A stretch of DNA of 64,000 nt, from positions 31,181,427 to 31,245,426 of the forward strand of contig CM055094.1 in the NCBI GenBank assembly GCA_029204225.1. Direction: 5' to 3'. The translations under genes were made by a program, and so were the position numbers. Position 1 is the stretch's first letter, and every line of letters begins with the position of its first letter. Below are positions 47,451 through 58,974 of the stretch, piece by piece. Under the pieces are notes generated by a model, which saw nothing but the letters and a program-made list of their open reading frames with translations, ran no database searches and was not told the DNA's origin. The stretch comes from Diphasiastrum complanatum (Eukaryota; Streptophyta; Lycopodiopsida; Lycopodiales; Lycopodiaceae).

Positions 47451-47599
47451 GCGTGATAAAATCTTTCACCGGGCTTCAACGCTATATCCATCGTAGTCTT
47501 CAGCTGCGTACTATTCCTGATGACCAGCGAAAAATAAAAGAGATTCCTAAAATTTTTCAGATTCCTATGAATCTGCAAAATATAGGTGTTGCTTAGGGG

Positions 47600-48310
47600 A
47601 CTAGCATCACCTTGCCTTTCTCGCAGTGTCCGCTATCCTTGATAGCGGATCAGGCATCAATATAATGGCTTTGTCATTGGCAAAGTCATGGGGCTTCCAT
47701 ACCCTCGATCAACCACGATACAAACTTTGCATGGCTGATCAACGAGTTATAGACCCTACTAGTCATTTATCAAATATCAAGGTTCGAATAGCAGGTGTCA
47801 AATTTGTAATCGATTGTCTCATCTTAGACTTACCAGAAGATGCCAATACTTATAAACTCCTTCTTGGTACACCCTGGCTCCAGATGGCAGGCGTTGTCCA
47901 ACATTGGAAGCATAGCAAAATCACCTTTGGCAATCACGACAAATGAGTCACTGTTGACTCAACTGGCCATGTCAACCCCACTAAAGTTTATGATGATTGG
48001 TCATCGACAACTTATGATGAATCAGATAGTGTCCTGATCCAACGAAAAGGCCACTATACGCGATCCACGGACATAATCAATTGGGGTCAAGCACTAGCCA
48101 CTGTAGACTGTGCTTATTCCAACCGATGTCGTATTGAAACTGCTGCAGAAGATGTGGATATTCTACCATCTTCTACAAACATTGATACACCCATCATCCC
48201 ACTTATGATAATTGACCCGATTCCTATAGCTTGGTGCCCAGGAGAACTAGCATCTCTACCGCCCATGTTTTGGAAGAAGGTATTCTTTCCATGGATGATG
48301 TTGAAATGAC
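47600..48310 (+). pseudogene. Gypsy aspartic protease
   Basis: The frame 47,626-47,946 opens with SAILDSGSGINIMALSLA, the DSG active site, and includes LILDLPEDANTYKLLLGTPW, the ILGMPWL-like second half of the fold. The frame continues with few stops to about 48,310. Reverse transcriptase is absent after it. Confidence 0.82.
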
Positions 48311-48879
48311 GGATGAACATATACTCCTTTATCTAGATGCCCAACGTTATCCGCCAAAATCAATTCCTTGGGAGATCAAGTCACCAGGGCCATTGGCTCA
48401 TGTCCAACTGACATCAAAGTACCCAACACACAAGCATATAGGCCCAAGCCCAAAGTATACACATGGGATGTGTATCCAGATGAAGTCTGGGATACAATCA
48501 ATGATGACATGATAAGTGAGGCAACAACACCGCCCACTCAAAAATCTCAAAAACCTCGGTTACAAGAAAATAAACTTATTGATACAAAATTAACTGAGCG
48601 TAAAAAACAGATGCGTGAGAAGCTTAGGCAGCCGATTAAGCCCTTGTCTAAAGAGACATAAATCAAACAATCAAACCAAGCTTCCACATCTGGTAATGAC
48701 TCAACTTAGATGATTTCCAAAGTTCCAAAAAACTTTGTGGAACCACCTTTTGATCTCCCATAAAAGTTTAAAGATTTCACACTGGATGACGTTGTTATCC
48801 AGTTACCACAGCCACACCGGAAACCTACACCAAGTTCCAACTCCTTTGATGTCATTAAACCTTAAAGATCCTGACAAGG
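48311..48879 (+). pseudogene. Gypsy inter-domain region, no RT
   Basis: Charged, Lys/Glu-rich worn frames (KLTERKKQMREKLRQPIKP, and FVEPPFDLP near 48,740) that would normally lead into reverse transcriptase. No YxDD or RNase H motif exists anywhere between protease and integrase tail. Confidence 0.6.
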
Positions 48880-49245
48880 ATATGGATCGAATAGTTCAAG
48901 CTACAATTGAGCAACAAGTCAAAACCAGGCTATTTACGTTAGCCTAGTTATGCAAGACAAGACTCATATCTTACCATGCACGACTAGTTAACAAAAGACG
49001 TCAAAAGGCCTGGCATGACCGTCACTTGCGAAACAAGGATTTACACTTAGGTGACCAGGTGCTTCTTTATACATCGAAAAAGCACCCCAGCAAATTGAAA
49101 TTCCGAAGTGAGGGACCGTATATTATCAATAAAATCTTTCCTAATGGTGCAGTCCAGCTGCAAACACTTGACAAAATACTCCTAGACACTATCGTCAACG
49201 GTGGTCGTCTATGACAATATTACGAGGAGTTGTTTTTTGTTGACC
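48880..49245 (+). pseudogene. Gypsy integrase C-terminal tail
   Basis: Contains KAWHDRHLRNKDLHLGDQVL, KLKFRSEGPYIINKIFPNGA and, near the end, TIVNGGRL. This is the GPY/F-type integrase tail with the VNGxRLKxY ending seen in Tat/Athila-group elements. The integrase core is missing, so RT, RNase H and catalytic integrase have all been deleted together. Confidence 0.82.
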
Positions 49246-49654
49246 CAATTTAACACTTTTTTCCTGGTATATATTTTACATTTTTTATTTTCTTATTTTC
49301 TTGCTTGATGTTCTCTTTTTGCATACCTATTTTTGTACTCTTTTCTTGTTTATAATTCATACCTATACTTATTTACTCTTTGTGCATTTTTTTTTCTATA
49401 AATACCCATTTGTCATGAATGTTCTAGGTCAACAAATGCTAGACTACACCATATGAAACAGATTTATCACACTTTAGGCCCATCTCATTTCTATCTCTAT
49501 GATATGTCAATATTCCCAAATAAGCATACAATCATTCATTGAGATACTTCTTTCCCATAAGAACTTCTACTTTGAGCCACAGTCATATTTTTCCCCCTGA
49601 AGTTCTTCACTTACATCACACAGCTCCATTTCTCCATACATGGTTTCTGTCAGA

Positions 49655-49945
49655 TCTTAACCGATGGGTTTATGTCAGATCTCAACTGAAGGACTTCTGT
49701 CAGATCTCAACCGATGGGTTTCTGTCAGATCTCAACCGAAGGACTTTTGTCAGATCTCAACTGATGGGTTTCTATCGAGTCTCGACCGGAGCACTCCTGT
49801 CAAATCTCGACCGAAGGACTCCTATCAAATCTCGACCGGAGGCTTCTCTCAGATCTCGACCGGAGCACCCACTCAGATCTCAACCGAAGCACCCACTCAG
49901 CTCTCGACCGGAGCACCTCACTCAACTCTCAACCGGAGGTTCCAA
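49655..49945. repeat. Minisatellite, 12 units of ~24-26 bp
   Basis: Same ATCTCAACCGA/ATCTCGACCGG core as the 45-kb array; the first five units alternate GATGGGTTT and GAAGGACTT tails, showing higher-order duplication. All three plus-strand frames are open through much of it. Confidence 0.93.
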
Positions 49946-50405
49946 TCTCAAAACTCAACAAACCAGCATGTCACATCTTGCCGCAACCAGACGATGGCAT
50001 CCGTAAATGCCATACCCACGACGCCATTTGCACCTCAGTGAAGTGCAAATTCTAGAGTTTCTTGCGACAATCTGCTGGCGATCTTCCTGCTCCTATGCTC
50101 GATTCTGGTGCTTTCTTGTTCCATGTTTCTATCCTCGGTTACACTCCACATCCACCGAGTATCCACCATCATGGGCATTCAGAGCGCCATCACCAACACT
50201 TTCCAAACCTAACATCGCCTGCAGAATACTTATCAATTTGAAACTTTTCGCAGTCTGAGGAGTAGTGTCACGTGAGCATTCATCATGCTCCCGTTACACT
50301 ATTGACAACAAACATCATCAACATAAAACACTTGTTTTCTTTCCAGTTCATTCACCACCTTCACAAATCCATTTCCAGAGTTATCCACCTTCCCAACATC
50401 TATGT

Positions 50406-50660
50406 CCTTGACCGACACCTCCACATCTTCTGCTTTCAGACATTATATCTTCCATTTTTCCTTATCCAACCTCATTCCATCACCACCCTTTCATTCTGCA
50501 ACATACTTCGTTTTACACATCTTCCAATCCGTCCTTGACCGACACCTCCACATCTTTTGCTTTCAGACATTATATCTTCCATTTTTCCTTTCCCAACCTC
50601 ATTCCATCACCACCCTTGCATTACACAACATACTTCGCTTTACACACATCCCTTCCTCAA
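50406..50660. repeat. 127-bp tandem duplication
   Basis: CCTTGACCGACACCTCCACA starts units at 50,406 and 50,533. Both continue with TTTCAGACATTATATCTTCC and ATTCCATCACCACCCTT. Only scattered differences. Confidence 0.93.
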
Positions 50661-50702
50661 TCGACGCTTTCCCAGCCTTCTCACCCAAACCATTCCAACC
50701 GC

Positions 50703-50895
50703 ATCTCAACCGAATCCCTCTGTTCGATTCTCAACTGAAGCCTCCGTTCATCTCGACCGAAGCCTCCGTTCCATCTTGACTGAAGCCTCCGTCCCATCTC
50801 GACCGAAGCCTCCATCAATTCTCAACCGACGCCACCAGTCGAATCTCAACCGACGTTACCCTTAACTCTGTCTCAAATCTCAACCGACATACTTT
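50703..50895. repeat. Minisatellite, ~8 units of 22-26 bp
   Basis: ATCTCGACCGAAGCCTCCGT-type units just upstream of the extra ORF. Confidence 0.88.
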
Positions 50896-50927
50896 TTCCA
50901 AAACACTGTTTTTTCCATTTTTTCATC

Positions 50928-52112
50928 ATGTCTTCCAACTCGAAGTCCAATTACGACGACTTTTCGATGCTAACAAGATCGACATCCAGCTGTGCAAATT
51001 GGATATTATTGAGATGCAGACCTGGTACCAGCAAGCAAAATCATTTTTCAAGGCAACTGAGTTCCAAATCCCTGTCCTAGCTGGGTACGAGTACCTGCTA
51101 CACATGGCATACGCGAATTATAATACAACTGCAAGATCATGCCAACTCATAGTTCCCCCCGTCAGGAACTATGTTTATAACATATCTTTTGTGGCGGCTG
51201 ACTTGCAACCCTTCGGGTTTCCTCGAGGACCAAATGTTGTCACCAGGATGCTCCAGAAGATTGAGCAGACAACCTATTTCAAATATATAGATTCCTTAGT
51301 GGACAAATGGAAGAATAAAAACGGGTAGCGCATTGAGGCCATTAATGATCAACAATTGGCAGTGGCATGTGCATACTTGACCAGGTGCACACAACGACTA
51401 CGAACAAATGTGCTACGAGTACCCATGTCTCTATTCCACATGATGGCAGATTCACGACTGCATGCCCAAAACCTTTATAATTGGGCACAGTTTGCTTCGA
51501 ACTGCCTTCATGACTGTGTTAAGAACAAGCAGTCGATAACCGTCCTGTGATATCTCATGATTGACATCGCACTCCAATAGGTACAAAATGGGCCCAGGCT
51601 TCAACAACTCCTACAAGTTGCAGACAAAGCTTGGGACATCCCTATAGGGTCCAAACAGTCCAAGCGTCCACGCTCATGGGCTACTTCACCATCAGGGCTT
51701 CCACCCAAAAGGGTGAATACCAGTCCACTGGTACACAAGCCACCAAGTTCTCAACCTGATCCACAAGCAGCAGCATCATCGGCAGCTCAACAGGCCGATA
51801 ACTCAAAGGCCCAATTGCCAGACACAAGGCAACAACGCATATGCCGAAAGCTTCAGGCCAGGAGGACATCACCCCATGGCACAACAATAGAAGAGTCAAC
51901 TTCAGATGAAGGAAGCACATGCAGCCTCTCCGACACATTCCTCACCCTTACACACCATCGACAAGGGTGATGGAGCAACTACATCATCGGCAGTAGCAGA
52001 CACGGGCACAACCCAAGTCGTGCACCAGACAAAGTCACCACCCCACCCCTCTTGATTACCACGCCAACGCGGACATATTCACCACTGGCACTTTCTTTGG
52101 GGGGGGGGGGGA
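50928..52112 (+). pseudogene. Extra ORF of the Gypsy element, 5' part
   Basis: ATG at 50,928 (MSSNSKSNYDDF), then a frameshift at about 50,960 into a frame that stays recognisable to the insertion point with stops at about 51,327, 51,548 and 51,968. It includes LDIIEMQTWYQQAKSFFKAT, LAGYEYLLHMAYANYNTTA and VAADLQPFGFPRGPNVVTRM, then a Ser/Pro/Gln-rich linker (PPSSQPDPQAAASSAAQQAD). Position after pol matches the extra 3' ORFs of some plant Gypsy lineages. No transmembrane segment or known domain was recognised. The non-coding LTR element at 52,113 splits it; the rest is at 57,190-58,540. Confidence 0.6.
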
Positions 52113-53329
52113 TGTAGCGCAGGCATCCCAAAGGGAGCCGAGAACCACGACTTAGCTTCCCAGCCTTCAACTCTTGCCATCCAAATCCACTTGACATACA
52201 AGCAGCCAACTCACCAACAACGATCAGACTTAACCAACTTGAAGTTCTGAAAACCAACATTGAGATCCAACCTGGCGCCATGCCAGATCGGGGGTCCCGA
52301 TGTGGGTGACTTCCCTCCAAGCAAGCCGTCCGACATACATCAAACTTAACCAACTCGAAGCTTCGTTACAAACGAGTAACATCCATTCCAAGCAAGCGGT
52401 CTGACTTACATCAGACTTAACCAACTAAAAGCTTCGTCACGAGCGCTGGAAGCCAACCTGGCGCCACGCCAGACTGGATAGCCATAAACAGGTAAATCCA
52501 CCCAAGCAAGCCATCCAACTCAACCGACAGGTTAGAGCCCGTTCCCCAAGAGCTTAACCCCTTCACGTTCATGCAAGGAACACTCAGAACCACAAGCCGC
52601 GACAGATATGAAAACAACCAGTTCCTGGACCAAATGGTCCCGACAGCATACCGCTGGCGCCACGGACCGAATGGTCCCGACGGCATACCGCTGGCATCCC
52701 TAGATACGACCCTCAGCTATGTGCCAAGTTAAAAATTTTGAAAGCGGCCTTACAACTGGCGCTTTTACCGAACACTGGAATATAGAAGGTAATCAGAGTC
52801 AGTTTGAGAAAAATCCCACTTTATTGATAAATCTGAGAAGGTTACATTTCAAGTGTGTGACCGACCCTAGTCTCCGGGGCGCTAGCATGCCAAGGCGAGA
52901 GCCATGGCAACATTCCAGCAAGGGAGGCTGAGACTTGGTTGGAGCTCGCCCTGAGTCGCAACCCGCACTCCCCTATAGTATTGGTATGATTCGGCATCCC
53001 CCCTCATACCAAGCACTCTACCCAAGCTGGTAAAGCACATTTTTCTCTCTCTAGGATTTTCTCTTTCTTGAAAGTCATTTTCTCTCTCTAGATTTTATTG
53101 ATCCCCAGGCTTCCTTTAATCATGCCTAGATCGTGTGAGGTGATTGCACATCGATCTGAGCTCTCTGGACTCCGCTAAAACCGATCAAAGGTTTTCAGCC
53201 ATAGGAACTTGGCGCCGGCTGGATTCTGGTCACAGTGGCGCCGGGAGCAGCAGGGGCGCTGCTGGCGCCGGGGACATAGCTGGCGCCAATGGCACCGGAA
53301 GTAAAGCTTGTAAAGGTAGCTTTACAACA
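52113..53329 (-). repeat. 3' LTR of the non-coding LTR element
   Basis: Compared with the other LTR it has about 70 extra bases near 52,386-52,460 and an extra duplicated block, CC(G/A)AATGGTCCCGACGG.CATACCGCTGGC, near 52,640-52,700. GGCGCC hexamers cluster at 53,210-53,290. Confidence 0.95.
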
Positions 53330-55179
53330 TCCACCCCACCTTTATAAAATCCGATGTCCTCATCAGATGTCAGATTAAAGTAAAGATGTCTCCCAATTAA
53401 AATAACTATACATTTAAGCTACTTGGCACAGTACTCAATTTACTGGCCACTTTTTATTAACATTGAAGCTGGCACACCACAAGTCGGAGGCTCAGCTCTT
53501 TGTACTGAAAAATTACATAACTTGAAAATATATCTTTGTCTGGGAAAAGCGTAGATTTGATATCGGTTTCGTAAAACCCGAGAACCTTATTAACTGGTGA
53601 CAGAGGCCTTTCTTTGAAATGTTCGCCCCTGTCGCTTCTGACTTTCGACTTTGGAACTCCTTTGAGCTCCTGATTTGTCCTTGATGCACTTTGTGTTGAG
53701 CTCCGTGAGCTCCAAATTTGTTCAGTTCTGCACAGGTATCAAGGCTCCCTGAGCCGAAGGATTTATCGTTTGATTGCCCACTTTATGGTCCACTCCGTGC
53801 CTTGTTGCTTCTGCACCTTGATTTCTCTCCTTGTCCCAACCTGATCTTGATACTTTTCCATCTTGGCTCTTTAAGGTAGGCAAAGATTGAGTACTCCGCA
53901 ATGCACCTCTCACTTAGCTTGAAGTAGCTCTTTGAATCAGCCCAAATGTAACCATTGACCTCGTGGAAAGCCAAAGGGTTGCACCAGTTTGATCCGCATC
54001 CGAACTATCTCTTCGCGTTTGTTTGAAGCACCATGTCCGTCGCGCAAAACTTGACTTTCACAATTCCATCACTGGTCAGTTGCCTCACAGTCAAAACAAG
54101 AAGTGTACACCGAGCTTGGCTTCAAGTAGCTCTCTTTGAATCAGACACATGCACCCAGAGTTTGCACTAGTCCGATCTCAACGCGAACTGTCCCTTAGCG
54201 TCCGTTCGAAATATCAAGTCTCTCATGCAAGACTCAACTTTCACAGTTCCTTCATTGATCAGCTGCCTTACATGTAACACAAGCCAACGTACTCATATGT
54301 TTCCTCATCATTGCTAGTCCAGAGAAAGCCTATAACAGACTTTCCTTTCCACAACAAAAACTTGTCAACTTATTAGGTCCAAAGTTCGCCAGTCTCCTCG
54401 TGTGAGTATGGCTAGGTCACCTTGAATTTGCCCCCATTTTGATCAACTTTCATTCAAAATTTGCCCCAAGAGAGAGGTGTGTGTGATAGTTCCCCTCCAC
54501 TTATAAAATCAGCTGATCGGACTTAGAGTAGAGTTCTTCGGACAAAAAGCCTTTCCAACACTTTGCTTCCCATCTGCTAGGATTATGGCTCGATCCAACT
54601 TGTTTCCAATCTCTGAAGAGGATCCTAGTCTTTTCCCCTTTGAGGAAAAACCCAACTGATACTGGATATCACCCATGCTCAGTGAGTTTCAGTTCCGAAG
54701 GTGGCCGTCCCAAAATGAAGACCAACTGCTCCATAGAAGATCTCCCCTGAAATTGCCCTTTCCAACTTTTGACTTCCTGCTTGCGTCTGGTGGGCGTTGT
54801 CGCAAATGAAACTAACCCAAGAAACAGGCTAGCCATCCATCCTTTGCAAACATTGAGTCATTTTGTTGTCATTCACGTGTGAGTACTTGAACTGCAAATC
54901 TGCCCCACAGATTCTGTAGTCCTCTTTGTTTGATGGTATCAGCCTTCAAAAGAAAAGGTTCCTTCTCGAGCCATCAGCTCCTTGTATCAGAAGCAATCAT
55001 GCAAACCAGGCAAAGCACGAGTACTAAGACTCACCACGAATACATACAAGTAAGACACTCATGCAGGTTTACTAACAAGTAACAAAGACAAGGTCCCCCT
55101 TTGAGATGGTCCTGCCAATGGACCTTTGCCTGGCCGCGCCCATACAAATCGATCACAGAATCAGCCCACATAGGACACC

Positions 55180-55960
55180 CCTCCAACAATCCATGCTTTC
55201 ACCATTAAGCAGCACATTGCCCCAGTCACGCCCCACCACTTTTTGGTCGATAGCCCTTATAGCTAAACGATCGGCAGTTATCCTTGAATATACCACCCCC
55301 GTGGATGCACCCGTGCTTTCACCATCAGGCAGCACATTGCCTCAGTAACGCCCCCACCAAATCTAGTCGATAGCCCTTATAGCTAAACGATCGGCAGCGT
55401 ACCCCCCAATCGTGGACGCACCCGTGCTTTCACCGTTAGGCAGCACATTGTCTCAGTAACGCCCCCACCAAATTTGGCCGATAGCCCTTATAGCTAAACG
55501 AATGGCAGCTATCCTTGAATATACCACCCCCGCGGACGCACCCGTGTTTCACCGTTAGACAGCACATTGCCTCAGTAACGCCCCCACCAAATTTAGTCGA
55601 TAGCCCTTATAGCTAAACGATTGGCAGCATACCACCCAAATTGTGGACGCACCCGTGCTTTCACCGTTAGGCAGCACATTGCCTCAGTAACGCCCCCACC
55701 AAATTTGGTCGATAGCCCTTGTAGCTAAACGAACGGTGGCCATCGCGAATATGTCACCCCGCACCCCACAAGGCACAGACCGTGCTTACACCAACCTAAT
55801 GGCAGCACATTGCCTCATCTGTCCTACGTGCAGACGGCGCCAGGCCCGAAACGCAGAAATTGACCGTGCTTACACCTCAAGGGCAGCACTTTGACTCATC
55901 AAGCCCCCGTCCTGCCAACCACCTCGACCGTGGACGCACCCGTGCTTACACTGTGGGCAG
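55180..55960. repeat. Tandem repeat, 5 good and 3 decayed units of 111-120 bp
   Basis: GCAGCACATTG marks unit positions 55,209, 55,329, 55,440, 55,560 and 55,671, with decayed units at about 55,803, 55,885 and 55,959. Each unit contains CGATAGCCCTTATAGCTAAA, a (C/G)GGCAG block, a CACCC..GTGGACGCACCCGTGC block and CACCGTTAGGCAGCACATTG. Confidence 0.92.
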
Positions 55961-56038
55961 CACCTTGCACAACAGTTGTCTTGATGAACCCCAAACCGTG
56001 GCCATTTCCATGAGATCTGCATAGCTGACCGGCCAGTC

Positions 56039-56051
56039 GGCTCTGATACCA
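56039..56051 (-). promoter_or_regulatory. Primer binding site of the LTR element
   Basis: The minus strand reads TGGTATCAGAGCC, identical to the standard initiator-Met site. Confidence 0.92.
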
Positions 56052-56053
56052 CA

Positions 56054-57189
56054 TGTAGCGCAGGCATCCCAAAGGGAGCCGAGAACCACGACTTAGCTTC
56101 CCAGCCTTCAACTCTTGCCATCCAAACCCACTTGACATACAAGCAGCCAACTCGCCAACAACGATCAGACTTAACCAACTTGAAGTTCCGAAAACCAACA
56201 TTGAGATCCAACCTGGCGCCATGCCAGATCGGGGGTCCCGATGTGGGTGACTTCCCTCCAAGCAAGCCACCCGACATACATCAAACTTAACCAACTCGAA
56301 GCTTCGTTACAAGCGAGTAACATACATTCCAAGCAAGCGGTCTGGCCAGACTGGACAGCCATAAACAGGTAACATCCACCCAAGCAAGCCATTCAACTCA
56401 GCCGACAGGTTAGAGCCCGTTCCCCAAGAGCTTAACCCCTTCACGTTCATGCAAGGAACACTCAGAACCACAAGCCGCGACAGATATGAAAACAACCAGT
56501 TCCTGGACCAAATGGTCCTGACAGCATACCGCTGGCGTCTCAGGATACGACCCTCAGCTATGTGCCAAGTTAAAAATTTTGAAAGCGGCCTTACAACTGG
56601 CGCTTTTACCGAACACTGAAACCCAGAAGGTAATCAGAGTCAGTTTGAGAAAAATCCCACTTTATTGATAAATCTGAGAAGGTTACATTTCAAGTGTGTG
56701 ACCGACCCTAGTCTCCGGGGCGCTAGCATGCCAAGGCGAGAGCCATGGCAACATTCCAGCAAGGGAGGCTGAGACTTGGTTGGAGCTCGCCCTGAGTCGC
56801 AACCCGCACTCCCCTATAGTATTGGTGTGATTCGGCACCCCCCCTCATACCAAGCACTCTACCCAAGCTGGTAAAGCACGTTTTTTCTCTCTCTAGGATT
56901 TTCTCTTTCTAGAAAGTCATTTTCTCTCTCTAGATTTTATTGATCCCCAGGCTTCCTTTAATCATGCCTAGATCGTGTGAGGTGATTGCACATCGATCTG
57001 AGCTCTCTAGACTCCGCTAAAACCGATCAAAGGTTTTCAGCCATAGGAACTTGGCGCCGGCTGGATTCTGGTCACAGTGGCGCCGGGAGCGGCGCCGGCC
57101 CCGGGAGCAGCAGGGGCGCTGCTAGCGCCGAGGACATAACTGGCGCCGATGGCGCCGGAAGTAAAGCTTGTAAAGGTAGCTTTACAACA
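56054..57189 (-). repeat. 5' LTR of the non-coding LTR element
   Basis: Direct partner of 52,113-53,329. The GGCGCC cluster at 57,050-57,160 has an extra GCGGCGCCGGCCCCGGG insertion compared with the other copy. Confidence 0.95.
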
Positions 57190-58540
57190 GGGGAGGAGTG
57201 GGGAATCCCATTCTCCAAGACACGGAAGCGGCCCAGCAGTCGCAAGCCCAACAACCATTGGCCCAGCAGATCCATACCTTGGATACTTCACAATACTTTG
57301 ATGTTGCGGACCTAATGGAGATAAGCGATGATGAACCAAAAAAAGAGAATCAGTCAGGAGGAAGTCTAAACCCCCCACTAGCCACCACCACCACCACAAC
57401 AACAACTACTATTGCTACTAATATTATTTCTCCAGTCCCTCCACCTCCATCTCCTTTCCCTCCACCTCCATCTTCATTCCCTCCACAACGTCTATATTTT
57501 GGATTAGCTTCACCATCTCACACCCCTGATCAATACCCAACTATCACTAACCCTGAGAAGCTCTCCGAAGCAGCTAAGCGCTCGATGATCGGCCTATCCG
57601 TAGCAAGCTACCACATGCATTGGTTGATAAGCTAGCACCAAGTGCTTGAGAACAAGGTCCAGTACCAGGATTGAGAGATTGCGCAGCAACAATAGCTTGC
57701 CAAAGAGAAAGAAAAAGAAAGAGAAGAAATCAGATCCGTCATGGTCGGGCAGAAAATCAGTTTGGAAGAGGTTCAGCAACAACTGAAGCACCAGATGGTC
57801 CAGATCGACCAAGCACGAGACAAATCGTTGGGTGCAATGATAGTTGGTGCCCCTCTAATTAAGCCCGAGGACATACAGTTCCAGGCCCCACAAGCCACAA
57901 CCATTTGGATGGAGAAGTATGTGCAGCTGATCCAAGAACAGAAAATCGAGAAACGAAATTTCAAAATTATTGTGGCCAAGCAAGAAAAGATCATCCTTGA
58001 GTCCCAGAAGCAGCTTGAAGATACGACAAAGACCCTGCAGCAAGTCTTGGACAAAGTGAACCAATTGTGGACACAACGTGCAAGGCCCAAGCAAGTGCTC
58101 GTACAAAGAAACCACGGGACGATGATGGAGATGACGAAGCAGGCAATAACGACGGGCAAACCCGACCATTAGATGATAGCTGGGGATCAGGTAGCCAGAG
58201 AGCCGAAGCTACTTCCAGAGCTTTTTCCCTTTCCGCTCCCACTTTTAACCCCTCATCTTATTCTGCTTTTAATTTTTCTGAAACATTCATTCCAACTTAC
58301 CCTGTTTCTTCATCTTTCCTCTCTCCACCACCTCCTAGCAGATTAATGGGCCCACCAAAAGGTCCATCTGACACATACAAAGTCCGAGATGATGAGTTCC
58401 TTCAACAACTTTGCTCCCTCGGCGTAGCGTGCAATTTGTCAAATCCACCACCTCCTAAACCTGTCATCCCTGCACCTCTCTCTCCAAATCACTCCATCTC
58501 TAACCTGTTGGAGAGGGGGGGAGAAGAGACGAAAGGATAA
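57190..58540 (+). pseudogene. Extra ORF of the Gypsy element, 3' part, with coiled coil
   Basis: Resumes after the GGGGA duplication. Segments in order: a Gln-rich stretch (EAAQQSQAQQPLAQQIHTL), an acidic patch (LMEISDDEPKKENQ), a poly-Thr run and proline repeats (PPPPSPFPPPPSSFPP, about 57,440-57,480). A charged coiled coil of about 130 residues follows (57,660-58,060, including QKIEKRNFKIIVAKQEKII). Then, one frame over, come a basic-acidic stretch (RTKKPRDDDGDDEAGNND) and a Ser/Pro-rich tail ending at the TAA at 58,538-58,540. At least two stops and two frameshifts. A purine-rich GGAGAGGGGGGGAGAAGAG at 58,510-58,528 looks like the element's polypurine tract. Confidence 0.6.
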
Positions 58541-58974
58541 AGGTGTCGTATGTAAGAAACAAAAATTAGCTCAAAAAGAGGTAAGACGAACATGAACGAG
58601 AAACAAAACTCGAAGAGAAACGAACTCGAACAGAAAGTGTTCGTGCGTAGCGGAATGAGCTATACGTCTCTCTCCATAAGCATGACTATGCCTATCAGAA
58701 TGAGCAGAATGTTAGTGATGGAAATCACGGTCATTCTTGATTACGCAGCCAAACCTTAATAAATGAAGCGCCAGAAGAATAATTTGTCACAAATAGCTAG
58801 ACAAATTATGTGTCGCAAATGATTTGCAAAGAGCTAGACTGTGCTCGACTGATAATTAGTCGCGAAAAGTTCACAAAAGACAAGACTAAATGTTAGTCGT
58901 CTATCAACAAAGAGATTCAAGAGAGTGCTTTGTGCATTGGAACAGGTTGAAAGAGAAGATCAGGTCACTTCAAC
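58541..58974 (+). other. Gypsy 3' boundary / Copia leader, no gene
   Basis: TGTCGTATG at 58,544 may start a Gypsy 3' LTR, but no partner LTR is found near 45 kb. The last part is the leader of the Copia gag; no primer site is recognisable, so the Copia 5' LTR is missing. Confidence 0.4.

Larger units (their letters stand above)
53330..56053. other. Non-coding interior of the LTR element
   Basis: No retrotransposon domain on either strand. A direct repeat of about 200 bp starts at 53,919 and 54,118 (GAAGTAGCTC/CAAGTAGCTCTC, then CTTTGAATCAG, and further on CAACTTTCACA/ACTTGACTTTCACA). The primer-site side carries tandem repeats. The minus-strand polypurine tract is at 53,330-53,343. Confidence 0.8.
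52113..57189 (-). mobile_element. Complete non-coding LTR element (LARD-like), 5,077 bp
   Basis: LTRs 52,113-53,329 (1,217 bp) and 56,054-57,189 (1,136 bp) are near-identical apart from a few indels. Outer termini are TGTAGCGC and TTACAACA (plus strand). The target duplication GGGGA is exact (52,108-52,112 and 57,190-57,194). Primer site TGGTATCAGAGCC lies on the minus strand at 56,039-56,051, two bases from the right LTR. The polypurine tract AAAGGTGGGGTGGA lies on the minus strand next to the left LTR (53,330-53,343), fixing the orientation as minus. The 2,724-bp interior has no gag or pol motif on either strand. Element plus duplication is 5,082 bp, a multiple of three. Confidence 0.95.

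Noticed and set aside
55180-55760. CRISPR-like spaced repeats
   Set aside because: Units of 111-120 bp are contiguous and similar throughout, with no unique spacers, and the DNA is eukaryotic.
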